Part shown: positions 46,210-57,104 of the stretch, one piece after another
Layout of the letters: each line of letters opens with the position of its first letter
Position numbering within the stretch: position 1 is the first letter of the stretch
NCBI GenBank assembly: GCA_033297075.1
Contig: MU858067.1
Span: forward strand, 1 to 64,000
Length of the DNA stretch: 64,000 bases
Origin: Rhypophila decipiens
Lineage: Eukaryota > Ascomycota > Sordariomycetes > Sordariales > Naviculisporaceae
Direction: 5' to 3'
Translations under genes and position numbers: made by a program
Notes under the pieces: model-generated
What the model was told of the DNA's origin: nothing
Database searches by the model: none
Seen by the model: the letters and a program-made list of their open reading frames with translations, nothing else

Positions 46210-48179
46210 ATGTCGGGCCAAAATAAACACAAGCCCGGCGGGCCCAAGCTGCCGGTCAAACAGCTTGCAATTCTAGGTGAGCTCTTTCTGATCAAGATGG
46301 GGAACAGAGTAGAGAACCATTCCAGCACATCTTTATCTGTTGCAAATACTCACACAATATCCTGTAACCTCCATACTAACATGTCTTTTAAACCCACAGC
46401 TGTTGCCAGATTCGCAGAGCCTCTCGCCTTGACATCCGTATTCCCCTACCTCCCCGAGATGATCAAGAGCTTCGGGATAGAAAAGAACGAGGTGGCAAAA
46501 TGGGCCGGCATCACAGGTGCCGTCTTTTCGATATCCCAAAGCACGACGGCCGTTGCCTGGGGGAGGGCGTCAGACAGGGTCGGCAGAAAGCCAGTGATCC
46601 TAGTCGGTCTCTTCGCTACCATGTGCTGTTTCCTTCTCTGGGGCATGTCGACGAGTTTGACAATGGCCATCACGGTTCGGGCTATCATGGGAGGCACTAA
46701 TGGGAACGGTATATATGCCCCTTGGTATATTCTAAGCGAATGTCGGTGCTAACGAAAATAAATAGTTGGCATCATCAGAACAATGGTGGCGGAACTGGTA
46801 CCCGAAAAGGAACTCCAACCCAAAGCCTTCTCGCTCATGCCCCTGGTCTGGAGTGTCGGCTCAGTCTTTGGACCAGCATTTGGCGGTTTCTTTGCTCGGC
46901 CGGCAGACCAGTATCCCAACGTGTTTGGCAACATCGAGTACTTTAAAAGGTTCCCGTTTGCGTTGCCTAACCTCATGGCGTGCTGTATCTTCTTCGTTTC
47001 CTTTACGACAGGTCTCTTGTTTCTCAGGGTAAGCCCCCCACACCTTGGCCTCTCACCTCACCGATGAGTATTGAGTACTGACTTGACAAACCACAGGAAA
47101 CACTCGAAAGCAAACGCCACAAGCGAGACTGGGGCCTCATCCTCGGCGAGAAACTAACCCGGCCCTTCAACCGCTCGCGCAAACACCACCATCACCACAG
47201 ACACCAACACCGCCGGCACTCTTTCGTAGACGATGAAGCCTCGGCCCCCCTCCTCTCCAGCGGGAAACTCTCGTCCACCGAACGAATCGCCGTCCAAGTC
47301 TCACCGCCAAGCATAAAAGAAATCTTCACCCGCCAGACAGTGATAAACCTAATCTCGTATACCTTCCTCGCACTGCACTCGGTAACCTACGACCAAGTCA
47401 TGCCCGTCTTCCTCAACTACCCACGTTACGTCCGCGACGAAAATACCCAATTACCATTCAAATTCGTCGGTGGATTCGGCATCGGGTCTGACAAGATTGG
47501 AACAATCTACACCATCTACGGAATCTTCTGCGGACTAATCCAATTCTTCTTGTTCCCAAGGCTGTGTGCCCGGTTTGGGGTGTTGCATGTCTATCGGACG
47601 GCCATGTGTGTCTTTCCGCTGGTTTACTTTCTCACCCCTTTCACGGCCCTCGTACAGGATGATACACTTCGCTACGCGGTGTTCCTCTGCATCTTGATTG
47701 TCAAAGGGTTCCTGGTGATTGTGGGGTTCCCTTGCACCACGATATTGCTCACCAACTCTGCCTCGTCGTTGAGGATCCTGGGGACGTTGAATGGGTTCGC
47801 CACGACGTTTAGTGGGTTAGGTAGGGCAGCGGGGCCGGCCATGACGGGTGCTGTGTTTAGTTGGGGCGTGCAGCACGGCTATGTCATTGCCCCGTGGTGG
47901 TTTCTGTGCTGTATCGCGATTGTGGGCGCTATTCCGTCGTTTTTTATTGTTGATGGGGATGGGCCTACGAGGAGTCTAGACTCGGAGAGTGAGGACTCTG
48001 ATGATGGGGAGGATGATGAGGGGACTAATGGGGAGGGGAGGAATGTGATTGTCGATTCGGCGCTGGATGATGATGATTGTTTGAGTTTGCACTCTGAGAC
48101 TACGTACGGCGCGATATCGCCAGAGAACCGGAGTGGGAAGGTGTCAAAGGTGGGTAGTGAGACGAATCTTTTGTCTTGA
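46210..48179 (+). CDS. MFS transporter (DHA1 / ZIF1-like)
   Basis: Four exons, 46,210-46,276, 46,400-46,708, 46,766-47,028 and 47,097-48,179 (introns of 123, 57 and 68 nt), give 573 residues. It is a 12-helix major-facilitator protein; the loop between helices 2 and 3 has the signature GRASDRVGRKPVIL. Helix 1 begins LAVARFAEPLALTSVFPYLP and helices 4-5 contain GFFARP. The closest groups known to me are yeast YCR023C and plant ZIF1-like transporters. The central cytosolic loop is unusual: KHHHHHRHQHRRH (about residue 235), a potential metal-binding segment. The C-terminal tail is acidic and Ser-rich. Intron 1 is a multiple of three without an in-frame stop, so its retention would insert 41 residues near the N-terminus. 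The substrate is unknown; drug, amino-acid or metal-chelate export is possible. Confidence 0.9.
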
Positions 48180-49801
48180 ATTGGAAAACATGTCCACATG
48201 GGGAAGGGGACCACGGCAGACCAGAACAGCAATTGCGGATTGCCGAAGGCATATATGACAATGACGGCCAGGGGAAGGAGCCGTGCTGTTGTCAGAAGTT
48301 GCGCCCGAACGACGAACGACGAACGACGAACATGAGATACGCACGAGAGAGAGCATCATGTTTGCGAGCTAATTAATGTTTTATACATGACACGAACGAA
48401 TAACGAGCAATCAACATCAAGCAATCAATGAGCATTAGAGGTTTACTAGTAGTTGCAACCCAGAGTCAGCGAGTGCTCATGGAAACAGGAAACAGAGAGT
48501 CAGTAACGAAGGATCACGAAGAAATGGAAAACATTCGGGGGTTTTCTTTTGAGCGCATAACACTCACTCTCTAGCATTTACTTGGGGAGTTGTTCTTCTT
48601 TTTTAATCACTGCTGCGCTGGGTCATGCATATCATGAGGCAAGAATCCGAAGGGGATGGATGGCGTTGGGGCATACAAAATCTTGCAACAGGGAATCAGG
48701 CAATTATAATAGCTAGCTAGCTGGGTATATTTCATGGATTTAATTTTAACCCATACAGACTTGAGCTCTTACTCTGGGGTTCTCTCACTGTTTTCTTTTA
48801 AGACTCATCCTTATCGACCGGTCCCCATCGTGCCGTTGGACTCCCTCCCAATGGGAGTGAATACGTCCAACATATCAATAGGTTAGTTACTTGGGCGGGA
48901 CAGCTTGAGAGCAAGAAGAAGAATGGAGAATAGTCACAAACAAAAACCTGGCCGAAATTCGGTTTCTCGGCGGGGTTTCAAACCATGCATGTAAGCTCAA
49001 CTCTCAAAGGAAAATAAGAAAATCTTCCCTGTCGGCTGGGGACATAGTTCAAAGTCAATACAAACGGAGTAAGAACTGAGAATCGATGTATGAAGCATAT
49101 TATCGATGGCCTTTGTCTTTACCGGTCTTTACAACCCTAATTTAGACGCGGTTCCTTCGAAAGGGCTGGATTGGGTTGAAGAAATATGTTTTGTTCTTCA
49201 TATCAATTGAATCGTCTTACTTGTCGGCCCCATGATATCTTACGGGACACGATCCATTTGCCCAAGTTCATATGTAGGCATTGATACCTAGGCAACGAGA
49301 TAGATGACCACCGACAAGTGTCAAAGTATGAAGCAAGGACGAGAAATGGAACCAAAGGGCGAGAAGGGAAAAAGACACAAGGAATCACTAGGTATGCTCA
49401 TCATGGACAAGAGTTTCCTGTATGCAATAAAGTATATATGGATCATCGACATGAGTACGAACGACTAACAAGTAAAAAAAAATTGATTAAAGACTGATAA
49501 TGTTCTTTTCGCTTTAGATGGGGTATAGATGATTGAAAGAACCAAAAAAAAAAAACCAGCTTATTCCTATCCAAGCTACATTGTTATTACACCTCTTATT
49601 ATTAATTTCCCAAAAACTTTCTTGCGCCAAAAGCCACACCACCCATCATCACCATGTCGCCATGTTCTATTCAAGTCCAATCAACAACTGTATCTTGCTT
49701 GCTTCCCCTGAACAACGTATCAACTCACGTCCTCTCTATAATACCCCGACAACTTTCTCCTTCCCGCCATTGTGCTCGCTCTCTACCAATTCAGTATGTA
49801 T
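48180..49801. other. Convergent intergenic region
   Basis: No gene is supported in 1.6 kb between two stop codons. A 7-bp tandem repeat (GAACGAC, about 3.6 copies) lies at 48,307-48,331 and AGCTAGCTAGCT near 48,712. The remainder is AT-rich and unremarkable. Confidence 0.55.
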
Positions 49802-50741
49802 TTACTGAGGGTGGCTAGGAAGCTGAGCAACCTGACCCTGCTGGACGTAATACTGCTGCTGCTGCTGTTGAGGCTGCATCTGTTGAGGCTGCATTTGCTG
49901 AGGTTGCATTATTTGCTGGGGCTGCATCTGCTGTGGCTGCATTTGTTGAGGCTGCATCTGCTGAACGGGGTAGGCCTGGATGTAGGCGGGAGCAGGCGAG
50001 GGAGTGGGTTGAGGAGCAACCTGCTGGTAAGTGACGGGCTTCTCTGGAACACCGCCAACAGGACCCATGGCAGTAGGGGCGGAAGCGGGAGCGCCGGGCA
50101 TGCAGTGGAGGCCGGCGGCACGGTGGCGGTGGAGGTTGATGCTGTGGATTACGAGGGAGACGATGTGCAGGACGCTGGGGAATCGGCTTGTTAGACTAGG
50201 AATCTGGTGTGAGAGTTTTGAGAGGTTCGGGGAACTTACAATTGAATACCTCCGAGGGCGGCGGCGGCAGCCAAGCAGGAGATGACGATCTTGTCGCCGC
50301 TGTAGTAGTAGTTTACGCTGACGTAGGCCATCCAGATGGCGACCTGGGAGGCGAGGAGAGCGAAAGAGGAGAGCCACATGATGACCATGAAGATGTCCAA
50401 GCCCAGGACTGCCCAGTAGTTGTAGATGCTGGGCGCGCCATACTCGGCGACGAGGTGATAGATGGACGTGATGAGTGTGAAGAGGGCCTGGGAGAAAGAG
50501 TGTCGTTAGCTATGGTTTCTCCGCTGTGCTCATCGACTTGATAACTTACCACCACGAGGATAAAGGTAGGGCCATCAGCCAAACCTCCCGACCACCAGAC
50601 ACCGAAAGCACCAAGACCGAGAATAATGACACCAAAGACCAACTGGAGGATCCGAATGACGATGAAGCCCTTGGGGGAGAGGGGGATATGCTCGCGCCCG
50701 GGGGCCCTGACGGCCGAGTGCTGAGTTGTAGCGGCCTCCAT
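49802..50741 (-). CDS. MARVEL-domain four-helix membrane protein with Gln-rich tail
   Basis: Three exons, 50,741-50,550, 50,487-50,240 and 50,174-49,802 (introns of 62 and 65 nt), give 270 residues. Four hydrophobic helices span about residues 24-150: FIVIRILQLVFGVIILGLGA; a second after VVALFTLITSIYHLV; a third with LGLDIFMVIMWLSSFALLAS; and a fourth VISCLAAAAALGGIQFVLHI. This fits the MARVEL domain (PF01284), found in proteins of membrane microdomains and eisosomes. The C-terminal tail (about 165-270) is Pro/Gln-rich with about seven copies of a QQMQP unit and ends with QQQQQQYYVQQGQ, a low-complexity, prion-like composition. No charged catalytic motif is present. Function is unknown; location in the plasma membrane is an inference. 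Confidence 0.82.
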
Positions 50742-52470
50742 TTTATAAAAAGATACGGTTCGAGTGAAGGTCGATGAAAGAAGGTTGTCGTAGTGGAAAA
50801 CCCAAACACTTGTCAGAAGAGGTCACACACGGAAGAAGAAAAACGAAGACGAGGAGGAACAAAAGTTGACTCGGCAAGCCTCCGAGGGATACTGGGAGCG
50901 AGCTTGCTTTTCAATCATGACTGACCCGACCCGCGCCCAGCCTTGCTCCCGTGTTTGTGCTTGAGCGCGCCTTCACTCTTCCTCTCTTGAGGAGGCCCTT
51001 GCTTGTCTTGTCGGCTCTTGGGCAAGCCATGGGGAACGGATGCTTGCACCACCTCAAACTTTGGGCTTGAGAATCAGTCTCACACTGTGTACTTATGAAA
51101 ATAGTGGACAATGCGGTCGTCCAGGGGGCAAGAGCTGGACTCTGATTTGTCCACGAGAGACGAGCCAGAATGCGGCTGAGGCTCTGCACACAGCCATTAA
51201 CCACCTTGGGAGAAGGGGGGAGATGTGCAGAGAATACCACGTCTGGTCACTCTGGACCCAATATTCAAGGGTCTTTTCGCGTCTCGGCAGTCAACGAAGC
51301 AAGTTCTGACAGGATCTGCGCAAGGCTGCCAGAGGTGCCAAGGGCAAGTATATGAACCGGTACGTAACAATGTTGAGGGGGTGTTTCTTGGACAAGTCCG
51401 TTCCGTTCGTTCGTGGGAGCTGGGCCATGTTCGGTTAGCAGTCTGTCAAGAAAGAGAGCGAGAAAAGGAAGTGAACCCTTCCTGCGGTAATGTGTGTATC
51501 ACAAAGCGCAGGCGCGAACATGGCTCCTCCTTACTCCGAGATGTTGTGTGTTGAGTCTTGACTCGGATCACCAAAATGTCAATGTCCATAATGTGGCTGA
51601 CACGGGCTGAACCATGTGGAAACATCCCGATCGTCCTTTGCCCAACGCTGAACCTGCTCCTTGCCGTCGTGGCTACCCTCAAATCATGCGATGCCGTTCC
51701 CTCCATTCTGGTTCTCACACACAGTGCGGCAGAGTTTGGCAGGATACCTCTTTAATCTCCACAATTCATGTAATCTTCCTCTTCCCATTGCTTGACAAAG
51801 GTTGACCCCGGGCTTCGAGGTGCCGTACCGTTCTGGGGTCCTGATGTGCTGCAGGGTTTTGTCAAATTTTGTGTTCTCTGTGATTGGTCTTCAAGAAGCG
51901 ACTATTGAATGTTAGAGACGCGGGTGTCTAAACTTGGCACGCCCGGGTTGGCAGTCACATCAAATCCTTGACGCCAATTTCCCCTGTGAGAGGCAGCAGA
52001 GCCTCATGATGCTGTTGTCGTTGGGGTTTACCTTTTCCCTTGCCTTTTCATCATCATCATCATCAGCCTTTTCACCATCATCAGAAAACAAACCATCAAA
52101 GATTCAAGACAAGAGACTTGCACAAACTACTTATAATCTCAACTGGCACAACGAACCCAAGGTCGGGACTCAAGAGGCACAACAAGATTCCAACCCTTGC
52201 ATCGAATTACACATGTAAGATTCAGCCGCACGCCAAGGGGGTTACCCAAGGTGAACATCCAATCAAGCGAGGGCAATCTTCTCTAACCCGTCCAATCTCA
52301 CCGCATTTTCATGTTGATTGGTACGGATTTACGTACTGGGCCGTCTACTTACCGTAATTCTCAGAAATTACAACAAAATCACGACCAAGAATGTTGTCCT
52401 CAGGCACTGCCCAGCAACCTTGGGCCCAGCTGCATTGCATAAAATGGTACCTTATTTTTGGCACTGCTAC

Positions 52471-52591
52471 GGAGTACCTATGTAGTGTATGTACAGGAAT
52501 GACAGCTGTCTAGCCGTACTGTACCGAGTACCATGTACACCGTACAGAGTACCGTGCTGTGATGTACTGTACAGCACAGACGAGGTACAAG
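52471..52591. repeat. GTAC-dense palindromic patch
   Basis: Eleven GTAC tetramers occur within about 120 bp, several as GTACTGTAC or GTACCGAGTACC, so many overlapping small inverted repeats can form. It is not a regular tandem array. Confidence 0.6.
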
Positions 52592-53005
52592 TTGATGCTA
52601 ACTATTTTGGGTATGCTCTGCTTTGGGTCGTGGACCAAAGATGATATACAAATGGTAGAGGGTGCCGACTATCCGGACGTGAAGAGGCGTTGAGCCGTTG
52701 ATGTTCATACGACATTTGATTCTTGTTGGTTAGATACCCGTATGGTTGGTTTCTTCGTGCTGGACTTTGATGTGGTGGAGGAATAAAAACATCAGTCTTA
52801 CCCGTTCGTTGTTCATATAGGACTTGAATTCCTTCTCGCACTGAATCCGTTTGTCACCACTGACTGCTGCCAAAAAAAGACAAAAGCTCCAGGCCCCTCC
52901 TAAGAGAGACCCTTGGGAAAAGACTATTACATCTTTTCTAAAGAAAGTTATATGGAAACTGATTTGATTGAAAGAAACTGGTTTATATCAGGGCCGAGTT
53001 TTGTT

Positions 53006-53103
53006 CGTTGTCGGACTCGAACCCATGATCTCTCGACGGTCGGAATGGCGGATAACAGCGAAGGGAGGGCAGATTCATAACCGCTGAGTTACCGAAGCTT
53101 CTC
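53006..53103 (-). pseudogene. tRNA-like sequence, degenerate
   Basis: On the minus strand a D-arm-like segment (GTAACTCAGCGGTTATGAAT) is followed, about 55 bp on, by a TΨC-like segment (GATCATGGGTTCGAGTCC). The D-stem pairs except at one position. The TΨC stem has two mismatches and no anticodon stem can be closed, with or without a short intron. It is probably a decayed tRNA or a tRNA-derived repeat; the identity cannot be read. Confidence 0.3.
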
Positions 53104-54190
53104 GGTCGTTGTCCTTGCCCATTTCCCCTGGCTGTGAGAGTTGTGCTCCAACTTTGGGGTAATATACCCATTTGCCTGCCGTCCCTACTTACTCGACATG
53201 GTTCGAATCGTCTCAACATTGACGCCGAGAAAGATATGTGCTCAGCTGACCAAGAATGGCCTGGGCACTGAGTACGAATGAGGCCTGTTGTTCGATGTTA
53301 GAGAAGCGGCCAGCACAGCGTCGAACGAGACCAACCATACATACTCTCGAGAGCGTGATGATGCCCCTTCGAGTCCAGCGGCAACCATCGTTATTCCGCT
53401 CATCATCTGGCTGCAGAAACCACCGAGTGCAGATTTCATCCATCCATCTATCTACTAAGACCGGCGGACAGGTTTCTGTGAGGGGGGTCATCAAGGCACA
53501 TCATCATGGTAGATCTCGGACACTTTGGAAGCAGCAAGGCAGCAGCCAAGGTAAGGCGGTACAGTTGGCCAACATAATCTCTTCTGATCTGAATGATCTG
53601 TTTTGTTCTCCTCTCCACTATAAGTACAACGCTTCAAAGAAACAGCAACAACACTACAACGAGAGAAAAGAGCACACCCTCGACGACACGAAATGGATAT
53701 AGATGGGAGGCATAACCCGTGAGAAAGGGGGTAAAACTCAATCAATGCAATATAAAAAGAAAACCCGATGCTAAGCAGTTGAAAAAGGGTTAAAAAAGGA
53801 GAACGTCACTCCAACTATCAGCTTCCCCCTTTGCTTCCACTTCATGCCTGCCTCCCAGTACAGAAATAATTTATATAATCAAGCCAAAAGGATAAAAAAG
53901 ACTTAAGAGAGAATAAAAGCCAACTTGCCCAAGTTTCACCCGACAACAACTCTCGTATCTTCCTCTCGCCCATAAGAAGGCCTAAACCACGCGTGAAAAA
54001 TGGGCTATGATGGGTATCAAAGCAAAACAGGTAGGATATAAGTGATAAGAGAGACTAAAGAAAGCCCTCTGGTAATAACACATGGTGATACCGAGAAAGA
54101 GACAACGCCAAAAAAATTAACCCCCCGATAGTGGCAAGGGAGCCGACGGTAATATTAATACCGGCCATCGAGTTTCCTCTTAAAAGATAA

Positions 54191-57104
54191 TCATGCAAAG
54201 TCGTCAGCGCCATCACTCATGACAAGTTGATCAACCCGCTGGACAAGCTCCTTGGTCTCGCGTGCAATCTCAAACGCAATAGGCGGCAGCGTCTGCGTCC
54301 ACATGCGCCACTCGCGGCTCCTCGTATCCTTGCCGTCCGCAGCGAGGTCCATGCCCCGACCGCCGGCCTCGATCAGCCGCTCGCGACACGCCGCCAGCCG
54401 TCGTACCAGCTCCTGCCCGTCAGTGCCGAGCGCTTCCGTCTCCGAGACCACTTGACCAACCACATCAACAATGGTGTTGATCTCCTCCGTGACCTGGTTG
54501 ATGTCGGCGTCGTTGCGTATTAACTGCACCAGGTTCTGGATGGTCTGCACCAAGACGGCCGTCTGGTCCTCGAGGTAGATCTTGAGGTCTTCGGTTCGTG
54601 TGTCCTGCTGGCGCATCCCGTACATGCCGCCACCGGGGCCGTTGTTCGGCGCGGCGGGGAGGCCCTTGTTCATGTAATTCATCCCGTTGCCGTTCATTGG
54701 CAGGGCGGGACCTCGGGATGGCGGAAGCTTGTTGTTAGAGTATGATTCGCGAGGGGAGTTGACCGGGCTGTAGGCAGAGGACTCCACGCTCGCTCGGATT
54801 CCGCCCAATCCTTGAAAGGCTGGCGGCCGGGGTAAAGAGTCCTGAACCGAGGTTGCGCTGGAAGCTTGGCTCTGGTCGTTACTCCTCGGTGAAAAGAAAC
54901 CGGTGGATTCGACCGGCGTTATCGTGCCGTCGTCGTCATCTTCCAGTTCTGCTGAAGGTGTTGTCCGGATTTTGACCATCCGCAACATCTCAACAACTGC
55001 CGCCACCAGATGAGACGCAGCAGCGTCGAGAAGTGACACCGGTGAGATGCCGGCCGCACTGGCAAAGTTTTTGGATGCCGTGATCAGATTATTGGCAGTC
55101 GAAGAGACCCTCGCCTTCAACTTGGCGTGCTGCTGCGACATGTCCTCGTCGTTGAGTGCCGATACGTCAATGTCCTTGGAAATCCGCCGTACGCTGACCA
55201 CGACAGCCTTCATAGAGTCAATGACTTGGTCCGGGTTTTCGCCGCGTGCGCGCTGGAGCAGCTCGTCGATGGCCATCTGGAACTTGGTGACGTGGACGTC
55301 CTTGACCAGCCCAGTATCCACCACGAAGCCCTTCTCGCGTACAAACTTGCCGGCGTCCTGCTCGAGAGGGATGCCGGTAGATGACGCCCGCATGTCGCGC
55401 AATTGTGTCTTGGTGCGCGCATAACGATTCCTCCACTCCCGTACTTCCTTCTCGAGCTCCTCTATTGTCTTTTCGAGATCTGATTGCTTTTCCCACGCTG
55501 CACCGCTCTGTTGGGAGAGCATCCTCATCTCGCGCATAAACTCCTGAGCCTCTCGTCTTACTTGCTCCGTCACTTGTTGCTGTTCTTGCAAAGACATGCG
55601 CAGGTCCTCGTTCTCTTTTTCCAGTTCCGAGTCTCCGCCTCGTGCCGGTTGTGTGTTGAGGCTTGCTTGGCTCGCTTGCTGACGATATTCCTCCGCTTGT
55701 TGACGATATTCCTCGACTTGCTCGCGGAGATCCCTCGTCTCGTTCGCATGTTCGTCCTGTATCCGATCCAATTCCCTTTGCAGTGAGTCGTTAAGTTCTT
55801 GGGCCTCGGCCAGCTTGTCCTCCAAGCTATTCCGTGTCCTGTCCCACTCTTGTTTTTCAAGATTGCCAGCCGATGCGTCTTTACGTTGGTCGTCCATGAT
55901 GTTGTTTATCTCGTCCTCCTTCTTCTTTATAGCGTCTTCCATCTCGTCTACCCTTTCTCGCAGCTGTTTAACCTGCTGTTCATAGTCTGCAATGAGCTTT
56001 TTGTCCGCCTATGCCACGTGTTAGTGCTCCACCGTTCATAGAGTTTGATACCAGAAACCTTACCTCGGATTGTGCTACATTTCTCTCGTTATCTTGATTT
56101 GCCACTATCCTATCAATTCCAAAGGCCTCGGAAGCACCCATGTTGCTCATGGGGCTAACCGGATCGTCATCCTCCTCGACCATTGTGCTCTTGTTTGGAA
56201 CAATTGTGTTACTCTGGAACTGTTTCTGTGTTGGCCTTCCGTAATCCCCATTGGGCAAACCAGGCGATGGTGGAACGCCATATCCGCCATTTATAGGCCC
56301 TGGTCCGTTACGCATACTCCGTATCGAACTTGCTTCAGAAGGCCGACGTCGACTCTGACCCCGAGGTGGGTAACCGTTCATGCCATTGACCGGCGTTCCA
56401 GATCTACTCGGCGGCAACCGGACCGACATCGGGCTCCCAACACGCGGTATATCGCCGCTGGCAAAATGAGGATATCGCCGCTCGAGTTCGCAAAACACAT
56501 CGGTCGCAAGGTCGCGAAAGCGCGGAGGGCCAAGCGAGGACAGCTTCTGTCGCGCCTGGTTTCGTTTTGGATGGAAATTCTCTTCGGGTAAGAGATAATC
56601 GGGAGGCGCTGGCGCGTTGGGCGTCCTCCGACCATTCAACTCGCGCCGCTTCAGCTCATCGTACACATCTGTGCTGAGCTCAAGAAACTGGACCCCAGTA
56701 AGGCGCTGCAGTTTGTCGCGTGCCTTGTTCGGAGGCGGCTTCGGGTTGCCATCGCGCGACGTGGCAGACAAGTAGCGTTTGAGGGAGACATAATGCTCGG
56801 CTAGGACGATGTCCTGGTTCTCGATCTGCTGGCTCTGGCTTCGTCCGCTTTCGCTCCTCGCGTAGAGGTTCGTCCCGGCGCTCGACCGACCAACCGAGGG
56901 AGGTGGGGAGGGCCCGCCGACGCTCCTTGGGCCGGAGGGGAAACCATTCATAGCCCTGGCGGATCCGGCAGAGTCTGGCGGTGTGTTGAGTTGTCCTCGA
57001 TTGTTCTGGAGAGATGGGTCGCTGTCGATGGGCGGATAGGACCACTCGCTACCGCCTAGAGAAACTGGTGACAGCGGTGCATTGCGGCCATTCATGGTAT
57101 TCAT
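54191..57104 (-). CDS. spa2: Polarisome scaffold protein Spa2
   Basis: Two exons, 57,104-56,064 and 56,008-54,191, joined in phase over a 55-nt intron (GTAAGG, CTAAC branch, CATAG), give 952 residues. Spa2 is the scaffold of the polarisome at hyphal tips and septa, binding formin partners and MAP-kinase-kinases. Two Spa2-homology/GIT repeats are seen, at about residues 95-155 (DIVLAEHYVSLKRYLSA, VQFLELSTDVYDELKRR) and 165-210 (NQARQKLSSLGPPRFRDLAT, DVFCELERRYP). A disordered Pro/Gly/Asn linker follows, then a long coiled coil (about 345-590, heptad-rich Glu/Gln/Arg). The C-terminal domain contains KGFVVDTGLVKDVHVTKFQM and a helical end (EDLKIYLEDQTAVLVQTIQN). The chosen ATG (MNTMNGRN) is the first in the open frame. 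Length and order match filamentous-fungal Spa2. Confidence 0.92.

Larger units (their letters stand above)
50742..54190. other. Intergenic region with a GTAC-rich patch and tRNA-like sequence
   Basis: No protein gene is supported in 3.4 kb. The first part should be the promoter of the MARVEL gene and the last part the 3' UTR of spa2. It includes an ATC run (52,048-52,064), a patch with eleven GTAC tetramers (52,471-52,591) and a tRNA-like sequence (about 53,006-53,103), listed separately. Confidence 0.5.

Noticed and set aside
39277..48179. O-methyltransferase, peptidase and MFS transporter as a secondary-metabolite cluster
   Set aside because: No polyketide synthase, peptide synthetase, terpene synthase or other backbone enzyme is near, and the genes are spaced by kilobases without shared features.
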